This document shows, in pieces, positions 1-5,283 of a DNA stretch of 7,545 nucleotides. Positions within the stretch are counted from its first letter, which is position 1. Every line of letters starts with the position of its first letter. The DNA comes from Bacteroidales bacterium (GTDB taxonomy: Bacteria; Bacteroidota; Bacteroidia; Bacteroidales; UBA932), in assembly GCA_017472115.1 (NCBI GenBank), contig JAFUQW010000094.1, forward strand, positions 1 through 7,545, given 5' to 3'. A program made the position numbers and the translations under genes. A model generated the notes under the pieces. It was not told where the DNA came from. It searched no databases and saw nothing but the letters and a program-made list of their open reading frames with translations.

Positions 1-419
1 AGACGAAGAGACTCCACCCCTTCTTCATGCAGACGGGTCATGAGCTCGTTTCTGAGCTGCAGGTCGGCTGATGGAAAATCATCGAGACCGTTCACAAGGG
101 CATCGATATAAAAGCCCGAACCTCCGGCCATCACGAGAGTATCGTGCCCTTCGTCGAAAAGCCTGTTTATGAGGCCAAGCGCTTCAATCTCATATTTTCC
201 GGCAGTATAAAGTTCGCGGACCGTATGGGAGTGGATAAAATAATGCCGGACAGCCGCAAGCTGCTCAGCGGAAGGCACTGCCGTGCCTATGGACATTTCA
301 CTGTATATCTGACGGGAATCGCAGGAAATTACAGGAGAATCATATCTGAGCGCAGTCTCGATGCTGTAGTCTGTCTTGCCTACAGCAGTGGGACCGAGTA
401 TGATTATCAGTTTTTTCAA
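1..419 (-). CDS. miaA: tRNA dimethylallyltransferase MiaA, N-terminal part (cut by window edge)
   Basis: MiaA transfers a dimethylallyl group from DMAPP to N6 of adenosine 37 in tRNAs that read UNN codons. The reverse strand encodes 139 residues that run off the left edge. Visible motifs are the P-loop GPTAVGKT at residues 9-16, the DSRQIY motif at 34-39 (its Asp is the family's catalytic base), IGTAVPS at 44-50, YTAGKYE in the middle, and GGSGFYIDAL further on. Together these are diagnostic of the family. The start is a TTG at 417-419 giving MKKLIIILG; a TGA lies seven codons upstream in frame and no ATG lies between, so TTG is the only reasonable start. It follows the acidic-protein gene on the same strand after a 37-base gap that is almost entirely a palindromic repeat whose flank contains this TTG. 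About 160-170 residues of a normal MiaA should lie outside the window. The identification is very secure; the start codon is somewhat less so. Confidence 0.95.
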   Translation of the reverse strand, partial: MKKLIIILGPTAVGKTDYSIETALRYDSPVISCDSRQIYSEMSIGTAVPSAEQLAAVRHYFIHSHTVRELYTAGKYEIEALGLINRLFDEGHDTLVMAGGSGFYIDALVNGLDDFPSADLQLRNELMTRLHEEGVESLR

Positions 420-453
420 TGGTATGGAGATCCTTCACTTCGTTCAGGATGAC
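413..453 (-). repeat. Palindromic intergenic repeat, copy 1 (core 428-453 plus 15-base flank)
   Basis: Read on the minus strand, this is GTCAT, then arms CCTGAACGAAGTGAAGG, then GATCT after sharing the last GG, followed by the flank CCATACCATTGAAAA. The 26-base core (428-453) has the same ends as the copies at 4326-4351 and 2692-2718. The flank (413-427) matches 14 of 15 bases of the flank of the 4326 copy. The hairpin in this copy is imperfect (CCT with AGG, then mismatches, then AC with GT). It fills the gap between the stop of the acidic-protein gene and the TTG of miaA, and the TTG lies inside the flank. From memory, GTCATCCTGAGCGAAGCGAAGGATCT-like words are common intergenic repeats in many bacterial genomes; their role is not settled. 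Confidence 0.75.
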
Positions 454-456
454 AGA

Positions 457-990
457 TCATTCGTCGTCACCGTAGATTTCTTCAGTCTCATCATCCTCTT
501 CCTCGACAGGATCATCATCGTCGAAATCATCGAAATCCTCATCGTCAGGATCCTTCTTCTTGTCATCAGGAAGATCCTCGAAGGCGACATAACCGTTCTC
601 GAATTCAACAGGATTCGGGCCCTTGGACTCGACAAGAAGCGGATAAAGCACATTCCTGCGAGGTTCCGCCTCGCCTTCGAATGTCACGATGACGCTCTTG
701 ACGTTGGTTGTGTCATAGAAATATATGAACTTGTCCTCTCCCCTCTTGTGGCACATCTCCGCAGTCACATTGTCGATGGTACCGAAACCGAAATCCTGGA
801 ACACACTGTAACGGGCCGACACATTGCCGGCAGCATCAAATGCCTTGAAAAGCACGACCTGATCCTGCGGGAAATCCATATCGGCCCTCATCTGCTTATG
901 GAAACTGTACAGGGAAGCATTCGCTTTCACCTCATATACTCTTGCAAATCCCTTTATGCCCGGAAGGGAGACTCTATATTTAAGTATCAT
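457..990 (-). CDS. pRiA4b ORF-3-like protein with a highly acidic C-terminal tail
   Basis: The product has 177 residues. Residues 1 to about 135 resemble the plasmid pRiA4b ORF-3-like domain (annotated in some genomes as IS1096 passenger TnpR-like): a beta-rich start MILKYRVSLPG, a helix with YSFHKQM, PQDQVVLFKAFD, then DKFIYFYDTTNVKSV, close to the FxYDxxD-like strand typical of the family, and a conserved EGEAEPRR-to-YPLLVESKGPNP stretch. Residues from about 138 are a low-complexity tail of Asp and Glu, ending EIYGDDE. Similar acidic-tailed proteins are common in Bacteroidetes; the domain has no established biochemical role and nothing here suggests a transposase. The ATG at 988-990 is preferred over an in-frame TTG at 994-996. 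The gene is upstream of miaA in the same direction and is divergent from yigZ. A perfect TACCTTTG box lies about 60 bases upstream. The family call rests on recalled motif patterns, so it is moderate; that the gene is real is close to certain. Confidence 0.8.
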   Translation of the reverse strand: MILKYRVSLPGIKGFARVYEVKANASLYSFHKQMRADMDFPQDQVVLFKAFDAAGNVSARYSVFQDFGFGTIDNVTAEMCHKRGEDKFIYFYDTTNVKSVIVTFEGEAEPRRNVLYPLLVESKGPNPVEFENGYVAFEDLPDDKKKDPDDEDFDDFDDDDPVEEEDDETEEIYGDDE

Positions 991-1047
991 AGACAATTAG
1001 AACAGTTTTTTCAAAAAATCAGCCTCCAGACCCTCTGGAAGCGATGT

Positions 1048-1081
1048 CAAAGGTAATAAATTTTTCTTTTGTACATGCAAA
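1048..1081 (-). promoter_or_regulatory. Candidate Bacteroidetes promoter for the acidic-protein gene and miaA
   Basis: On the minus strand TACCTTTG (1048-1055) is an exact match to the Bacteroidetes -7 consensus TAnnTTTG. A TTTG (1078-1081) lies 22 bases upstream, slightly more than the usual 19-21 spacing to the -33 element. This predicts a transcript starting near 1041 with a leader of about 50 bases before the ATG at 990. A 6-bp hairpin (TCCAGA and TCTGGA, 1025-1039) would sit almost at the 5' end of that leader. The box and its position between divergent genes are seen directly; promoter function is inferred. Confidence 0.5.
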
Positions 1082-1092
1082 AAGAGAAATAA

Positions 1093-1146
1093 TGTGAAAT
1101 AAATATTTCCATTTGTTTAACTTTCGGCAAAATTTCCGTATTTTTG
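1093..1146 (+). promoter_or_regulatory. Candidate promoter(s) for yigZ-pyrBI
   Basis: The AT-rich DNA before yigZ holds two candidate -7 boxes. TAACTTTC (1118-1125) matches TAnnTTTG at all but its last base, has a weak TGTG (1093-1096) 21 bases upstream, and would give a leader of about 25 bases. TATTTTTG (1139-1146) is an exact match with TTTG (1112-1115) 23 bases upstream, but would start the transcript almost at the ATG (1156). I cannot decide between them. That a plus-strand promoter lies in this gap is likely because the flanking genes are divergent. Confidence 0.4.
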
Positions 1147-1155
1147 ATTTTCGGT

Positions 1156-1770
1156 ATGGACAACTGTCAGATCCAAGATTCTTACAAGAGCATCGCAGCC
1201 GAATCAAAAGGGCTGTTCAAGGACAATGGAAGCCGTTTCATTGCCCATGCCTTTCCCGTTGAGACAGAAGAAGAAGTCAAGGAAATCGTCGCGGCACTCA
1301 AGAAAGAGTACTACGACGCGAGACATCATGTCTATGCCTACAGACTCGGATACAAAGGCGACAGGTTCAGGGCCAATGATGACGGAGAACCGTCCGGATC
1401 CTCGGGCAGACCGGTGCTGGGACAGATAGATTCGAAGGGGCTGAGCGACATTCTGGTCGTGGTAGTAAGATATTTCGGAGGCATCAAGCTCGGAATTCCG
1501 GGACTTATCCGCGCCTACAAGACATCCACGGCAGACGCTTTGGAAAATGCCGAGATAATTGAAAAGACAGCTTCGAAAATGTTCAGGATACATTTCGGAT
1601 ACATGAGCATGAACTCTGTGATGAAGGTCATGAAGGACATGAATCTCGAACAGAAGAACCAGAAGTTCGACATGGAGTGCAGCATCGACACAAGCGTGCG
1701 TCTGTCTCTTGTCGAGTCCTTCCTTGAAAGAATGAACGATGTGGAAGGATGCAGGACCGAAGAAATATAA
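1156..1770 (+). CDS. yigZ: YigZ/IMPACT-family protein (UPF0029)
   Basis: The product has 204 residues, the normal length for this family. The N-terminal UPF0029/IMPACT domain covers about residues 8-125 and carries the signature [12 protein letters not shown] (75-86) and [11 protein letters not shown] followed by PGLIRAY (103-121). The remainder fits the small ferredoxin-like DUF1949 domain found at the C-terminus of bacterial members. Eukaryotic IMPACT/YIH1 proteins modulate translation through the GCN1-GCN2 system; the bacterial protein has no settled function, although nucleic-acid or ribosome association has been proposed. The start is the ATG at 1156; a TTG at 1144 is in frame but overlaps a candidate promoter box and adds only four residues. 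pyrB begins 10 bases after its stop, so the two are probably co-transcribed. The family call is secure; the physiological role is unknown. Confidence 0.92.
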   Translation: MDNCQIQDSYKSIAAESKGLFKDNGSRFIAHAFPVETEEEVKEIVAALKKEYYDARHHVYAYRLGYKGDRFRANDDGEPSGSSGRPVLGQIDSKGLSDILVVVVRYFGGIKLGIPGLIRAYKTSTADALENAEIIEKTASKMFRIHFGYMSMNSVMKVMKDMNLEQKNQKFDMECSIDTSVRLSLVESFLERMNDVEGCRTEEI

Positions 1771-1780
1771 ACACATATAT

Positions 1781-2689
1781 ATGAGTAAGAAAAGTTTGAT
1801 TTCAATCAGGGATTTCAGCAAGGAGGAAATCCTCCACGTGCTGGAGACCGCAAAGGAGTTCGAGCAGAACAGAGTCCAGAATTTCCTTGAAGGCAAGGTC
1901 ATCGCAAGCCTCTTCTTCGAACCTTCGACAAGGACAAGACTGAGCTTCGAGACCGCGATCAACCGCCTCGGCGCCAAAGTCATCGGCTTCTCAGACGCCA
2001 CCAACACCAGTCAGAGCAAGGGAGAGACCCTCAAGGACACCATCAAGATGGTGAACAACTATGTTGACATGATCGTGATGCGCCATCCGTTGGAAGGAAG
2101 TTCGCGATACGCGTCGGAAGTGGCTGACGTTCCGGTTGTGAATGCAGGTGACGGAGCGAACCAGCATCCTTCCCAGACCCTGCTCGACCTCTATTCCATT
2201 CTTCAGACCCAGGGCAGGTTGGAAGGTCTGACCATCAACATGGTAGGAGACCTGAAATATGGCCGCACGACACATTCGCTGCTTCAGGCCATGTCTCACT
2301 TCAACCCTAAATTCATCTTTACCGCTCCGAAGGAACTGATGATGCCTCAGGAATACAAGGACTTCCTTGACGAAAAGGGCATCGGATACATCGAGACCAC
2401 TTCGCTTGAAGAGCATCTGAACGACTGCGACATCCTGTACATGACAAGGGTGCAGCAGGAGAGGTTCACCGACCCTATGGAGTATGAGCGTGTGAAGGAT
2501 GTATATACTCTGAATGCATCCATGCTCGGCAAGGTCAAGGAGAACATGAAGATCCTGCATCCGCTTCCACGTGTCACGGAAATCGCACAGGACGTCGATG
2601 AGACTCCGTATGCATATTATTTCAAACAGGCCGAGAACGGACTCTATGTCCGCATGGCCATCATTTCATATCTGCTCGGATATCGTTAA
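1781..2689 (+). CDS. pyrB: Aspartate transcarbamoylase catalytic chain PyrB
   Basis: PyrB condenses carbamoyl phosphate with L-aspartate to N-carbamoyl-aspartate, the committed step of pyrimidine synthesis in the cytoplasm. The 302-residue product is full length. It has the carbamoyl-phosphate loop FEPSTRTR (46-53), the mobile 80s loop with Lys80 directly before GET (equivalent to E. coli Lys84), MRHPLEG (100-106) with Arg101, [16 protein letters not shown] (123-138) with His129, [13 protein letters not shown] (155-167), TRVQ (222-225) with Arg223 and Gln225 for aspartate binding, and HPLPR (260-264). No expected active-site residue is missing. The ATG at 1781 gives [13 protein letters not shown], which fits family N-termini; an in-frame ATG at 1739 would overlap the end of yigZ and add 14 unlike residues. 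The regulatory-chain gene pyrI follows, so the enzyme is probably the dodecameric, nucleotide-regulated form. Confidence 0.98.
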   Translation: MSKKSLISIRDFSKEEILHVLETAKEFEQNRVQNFLEGKVIASLFFEPSTRTRLSFETAINRLGAKVIGFSDATNTSQSKGETLKDTIKMVNNYVDMIVMRHPLEGSSRYASEVADVPVVNAGDGANQHPSQTLLDLYSILQTQGRLEGLTINMVGDLKYGRTTHSLLQAMSHFNPKFIFTAPKELMMPQEYKDFLDEKGIGYIETTSLEEHLNDCDILYMTRVQQERFTDPMEYERVKDVYTLNASMLGKVKENMKILHPLPRVTEIAQDVDETPYAYYFKQAENGLYVRMAIISYLLGYR

Positions 2690-2691
2690 AC

Positions 2692-2718
2692 ATATCTCTC
2701 GACATCGCTCGAGATGAC
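2692..2718 (-). repeat. Palindromic intergenic repeat, copy 2 (opposite orientation to pyrBI)
   Basis: Read on the minus strand the element begins GTCAT, continues CTCGAGCGATGTCGAG, and ends AGATAT. It thus shares the left end, and nearly the right end (GATCT), of the copies at 428-453 and 4326-4351. The arms are CTCGA (2698-2702) and TCGAG (2709-2713) around a six-base loop. It starts three bases after the pyrB stop. On the plus strand its left end reads ATGAC, which creates a potential ATG at 2714 in frame with pyrI. It lacks the 15-base flank shared by the other two copies. Confidence 0.65.
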
Positions 2719-2734
2719 AGACAAGACAAAGACT

Positions 2735-3187
2735 ATGAACAGGAAGGAATTAGTAGTAAGCGCATTGGAGAACGGTACGGTACTCGACCACATCCCTGCG
2801 GAAAATGTATATAAGGCCCTCGATCTGCTCGATCTCAAGGGCATCGAGAATCAGATCACCATCGGTATAAACCTTACCAGCAAGGTGCATGGAAAGAAGG
2901 GAATCATCAAGATTGAAAACAAATTCTTCGAGGCAGACGAGCTCAACAGGCTCGCCCTCATAGCTCCTGAGGCCACTGTCAATGTGATCAGGGACTTCAA
3001 GGTTGTGGAGAAGAAGAAGCTTGAGATGCCTGCCGAGGTAATCGGAGTAGCAAGATGCCGGAATCCTAAGTGCGTCACCAATCATCAGCCGATCGAGACC
3101 CGTTTCACCACGATCAAGAGCGGTAACGAAATTTCGCTTTTATGCCATTTTTGCGAAAAAATTTCCGAGATAAAGAGTGTTTTTTAA
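2735..3187 (+). CDS. pyrI: Aspartate transcarbamoylase regulatory chain PyrI
   Basis: PyrI is the regulatory subunit of the class B aspartate transcarbamoylase; it binds nucleotide effectors in its N-terminal allosteric domain and contacts PyrB through a C-terminal zinc domain. From the ATG at 2735 the product has 150 residues. GTVLDHIP (14-21) and ITIGINL (41-47) belong to the allosteric domain, KKGIIKIENKFF follows, and the four zinc ligands are Cys108, Cys113, Cys137 and Cys140 (CRNPKC and CHFC). These lie one residue from the E. coli positions 109, 114, 138 and 141, which favours this start over the upstream in-frame ATG at 2714. The 2714 start would add MTDKTKT and lies inside a palindromic repeat. 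Between repeat and start is an A-rich stretch, as is common before Bacteroidetes starts. The gene follows pyrB by 45 bases and is very likely in the same transcript. Confidence 0.95.
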   Translation: MNRKELVVSALENGTVLDHIPAENVYKALDLLDLKGIENQITIGINLTSKVHGKKGIIKIENKFFEADELNRLALIAPEATVNVIRDFKVVEKKKLEMPAEVIGVARCRNPKCVTNHQPIETRFTTIKSGNEISLLCHFCEKISEIKSVF

Positions 3188-3249
3188 AATAAATCATTAT
3201 CTTTAGCAACTTTTTAGTTTAAAATTATCATTAACATAGAACTGATATC
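3188..3249 (+). promoter_or_regulatory. AT-rich gap, possible promoter of the serC cluster
   Basis: The 62 bases between pyrI and serC are far richer in A and T than their surroundings and separate two functional groups, so a promoter here is plausible. TATCTTTA (3198-3205) matches TAnnTTTG except at the last base, but I see no TTTG at the expected distance upstream. There is no hairpin-plus-T-run that would end the pyrBI transcript, so read-through into serC is also possible. Confidence 0.3.
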
Positions 3250-4323
3250 ATGAAAACGGTACACAACTTCAATGCAGGCCCATGTGTTCTGCCGCAGCAG
3301 GCAGTAGAGAAGGGCATCGAAGCTCTCAAAGATTTTGCAGGAACCGGAATGCCGGTAATCTGCGTTTCGCACAGATCAAAGGAGTGGGATGCGGTAATGG
3401 ACGAATGCCGCGCACTCTGGAAGGAACTCCTCAACATCCCTGATACTCACGAGGTGGTTTTCCTCGGCGGCGGTGCCAGCATGGGTTTCCTCTATGTCGC
3501 AATGAACTTCCTTGAGAACAAGGCAGGTTATCTTGAGACAGGTGTCTGGGCAAAGAAGGCATTGAAGGAAGCCAAGGGACTCGGAAACGCATACGCGGTA
3601 GCTTCTTCGGCAGAGACTACATTCAACTACATACCAAAGGGCTATGAGATCCCTGCAGACCTCGACTATTTCCATGTGACCACCAACAACACCATTTATG
3701 GTACAGAGATCCACGAAGATCTTGACTGTCCTGTTCCGCTCATCGCAGACATGTCCTCTGACATCATGAGCCGTCCTGTGGATGTAAGCAAGTATGCTAT
3801 GATATACGGCGGCGCACAGAAGAACGTGGGTCCTGCCGGAGTCACATTCTTCATCGTGAAGAAGGATCTTCTCGGCAAGGTAAGCCGTTACATCCCTACA
3901 ATGCTCAACCTCCAGACACATATCGACGGCGGTTCAATGTTCAACACTCCGCCTGTATTCCCTATCTTCATGATGAACGAGACCCTCAAGTGGGTGAAGG
4001 CACAGGGAGGAGTCGAGGCCGTTTATCAGATGAACAAGGAGAAGGCTGCTCTTCTCTATGACGAGATCGACCGCAACCCTCTCTTCGTCGGCACTGCTGC
4101 CAAGGAAGACAGGTCTCTCATGAACGTATGCTTCGTGATGGCTCCGGGCTATGAGGAACTCCAGGACGAGTTCATGGCATTCGCAAAGGAGCGCGGTATG
4201 GTCGGAATCAAGGGTCACAGGTCAGTAGGCGGATTCCGTGCATCGATCTACAACGCGTGTCCTAAGGAAAGCGTACAGGCACTCGTTGACTGCATGAAGG
4301 AATTTGAAGCATTGAAGAAATAA
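3250..4323 (+). CDS. serC: Phosphoserine aminotransferase SerC
   Basis: SerC is a PLP enzyme that transaminates 3-phosphohydroxypyruvate with glutamate to O-phosphoserine, step two of the phosphorylated serine pathway; it can also act on 3-amino-2-oxo-phosphobutanoate for vitamin B6 synthesis. The product has 357 residues, the usual length. It opens with [12 protein letters not shown] (4-15), has SHRSKEW (40-46), the cofactor-phosphate loop GGGAS (73-77), NNTIYGTE (146-153), [11 protein letters not shown] (166-176) in which Asp167 should contact the pyridine nitrogen, and [12 protein letters not shown] (186-197) with Lys191 as the Schiff-base lysine. [15 protein letters not shown] near the C-terminus is also conserved. 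The ATG at 3250 opens exactly at the conserved N-terminus. serA follows after a 42-base gap that is nearly all palindromic repeat. Confidence 0.98.
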   Translation: MKTVHNFNAGPCVLPQQAVEKGIEALKDFAGTGMPVICVSHRSKEWDAVMDECRALWKELLNIPDTHEVVFLGGGASMGFLYVAMNFLENKAGYLETGVWAKKALKEAKGLGNAYAVASSAETTFNYIPKGYEIPADLDYFHVTTNNTIYGTEIHEDLDCPVPLIADMSSDIMSRPVDVSKYAMIYGGAQKNVGPAGVTFFIVKKDLLGKVSRYIPTMLNLQTHIDGGSMFNTPPVFPIFMMNETLKWVKAQGGVEAVYQMNKEKAALLYDEIDRNPLFVGTAAKEDRSLMNVCFVMAPGYEELQDEFMAFAKERGMVGIKGHRSVGGFRASIYNACPKESVQALVDCMKEFEALKK

Positions 4324-4325
4324 TC

Positions 4326-4366
4326 GTCATCCCCGGCCTGGCCGGGGATCTCAATACCATTGAAAA
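4326..4366 (+). repeat. Palindromic intergenic repeat, copy 3 (core 4326-4351 plus 15-base flank)
   Basis: The core is GTCAT, then a perfect hairpin CCCCGGC-CTG-GCCGGGG (4331-4347), then ATCT, 26 bases in all, the same length as the copy at 428-453. The flank CAATACCATTGAAAA (4352-4366) matches that of the 428 copy at 14 of 15 positions. It begins two bases after the serC stop, and the last flank base is the A of the serA ATG. No T-run follows the hairpin, so it is not a standard intrinsic terminator, although a 7-bp all-GC stem could slow polymerase or protect transcript ends between serC and serA. Confidence 0.78.
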
Positions 4367-5277
4367 TGAAAGTATTAGTAGCGACCGAAAAACCGTTTGC
4401 AGCGGCCGCCGTGAACGGCATCAGGGAAATCGTTGAAGGCGCAGGACACGAGCTTGCACTTCTCGAGAAATACACGGAAAAGGAGCAGCTTCTTGCCGCC
4501 GTGGCAGATGCTGATGCTCTGATCATACGCTCCGACAAGGTCACCGCAGACGTAGTTGCAGCAGCGAAGCAGCTCAAGATCGTGGTTCGTGCAGGTGCCG
4601 GTTATGACAATGTGGATCTGAAGGCATGCACAGAAAACAACATCGTGGTAGAAAACACTCCGGGTCAGAATGCGAACGCCGTAGCAGAACTTGCCATCGG
4701 AATGATGATCTACATGTCACGCAACCAGTTCACTCCGGGCACAGGTTGCGAACTTAGCGGCAAGAGACTCGGTATCCAGGGATTCGGAAACATAGGACAG
4801 CTCGTTGCGAAGAAGGCTGTCGCTCTCGGAATGGACGTGGTGATCTATACGAATGAGATCAAGGAGAAGCACCAGAGATGGAAGGCAACATTCTCTCTCG
4901 AGCATCTTTACAGCTCATGCGATTTTGTATCCATCAACATTCCTGCAACACCTTTCACTGTTGGAACCGTCAACTACAACCTCTTCTCCAAGATGCCGAA
5001 GGGAGGATGTCTGGTAAATACTTCGCGCAAGGAAATCATCTGCGAGGACGGACTTGAGCAGGCACTTTCAGAAAGACCGGACCTCAAATATGTCACAGAC
5101 ATAGCACCTTCAAGATATGCAGAACTCAAGGAGAAATTCGGCAAGCAGATTTTCGCAACTCCCAAGAAGCAGGGTGCTGAGACCGCAGAGGCCAACATCA
5201 ATGCCGGACTTGCTGCCGCAAATCAGGTCGTTGCCTTCTTCGAGACCGGCTGTACCAGGTTCCAGGTAAACAAATAG
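4366..5277 (+). CDS. serA: D-3-phosphoglycerate dehydrogenase SerA, short form
   Basis: SerA oxidises 3-phosphoglycerate to 3-phosphohydroxypyruvate with NAD, step one of serine synthesis. The product has 303 residues, so it lacks the C-terminal ACT domain that mediates serine feedback in the longer E. coli enzyme. Visible parts are VVRAGAGYDNVD (73-84) and NTPGQNANAVAELA (97-110) of the substrate domain, the dinucleotide motif GFGNIG (139-144), INIPAT (190-195), and NTSRKE (218-223) with the catalytic Arg221. Where most 2-hydroxyacid dehydrogenases have the catalytic Glu and His, this protein has Arg250 (in DIAPSR) and Lys267 (in TPKKQGAETAEAN). As I recall, the TPKK form is shared by Bacteroidetes SerA and by the short Entamoeba enzyme, so it is a subfamily trait rather than damage. 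The ATG at 4366 is preferred; an in-frame TTG at 4360 would add two residues. The DUF1015 gene begins six bases after the stop. Confidence 0.95.
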   Translation: MKVLVATEKPFAAAAVNGIREIVEGAGHELALLEKYTEKEQLLAAVADADALIIRSDKVTADVVAAAKQLKIVVRAGAGYDNVDLKACTENNIVVENTPGQNANAVAELAIGMMIYMSRNQFTPGTGCELSGKRLGIQGFGNIGQLVAKKAVALGMDVVIYTNEIKEKHQRWKATFSLEHLYSSCDFVSINIPATPFTVGTVNYNLFSKMPKGGCLVNTSRKEIICEDGLEQALSERPDLKYVTDIAPSRYAELKEKFGKQIFATPKKQGAETAEANINAGLAAANQVVAFFETGCTRFQVNK

Positions 5278-5283
5278 ACAATC

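Noticed and set aside
457..990. Acidic gene as evidence of an insertion sequence or plasmid
   Set aside because: Only the family nickname points to transposons; there is no transposase, no terminal inverted repeats around it and no target duplication, and the neighbours are housekeeping genes.
376..1056. Long plus-strand open frame of 226 codons opposite the acidic gene
   Set aside because: Its isoleucine-, valine- and leucine-rich stretch is simply the antisense of Asp/Glu codons in the acidic tail; the minus-strand gene has family motifs and a promoter box.
1204..2007. Minus-strand open frame of 267 codons across the yigZ-pyrB junction
   Set aside because: It crosses two well-identified plus-strand genes, and its translation shows no family motif.
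4326..4351. Reading the serC/serA hairpin as an intrinsic terminator
   Set aside because: The stem is strong but followed by ATCTCAATACC, not a T-run, and serA and the DUF1015 gene have no other obvious promoter, so the cluster must be read through.
4366..5277. SerA as a decayed or inactive paralogue because the catalytic His is missing
   Set aside because: The frame is intact, all other motifs are kept, and the TPKK form is, as I recall, normal for Bacteroidetes short PGDHs.
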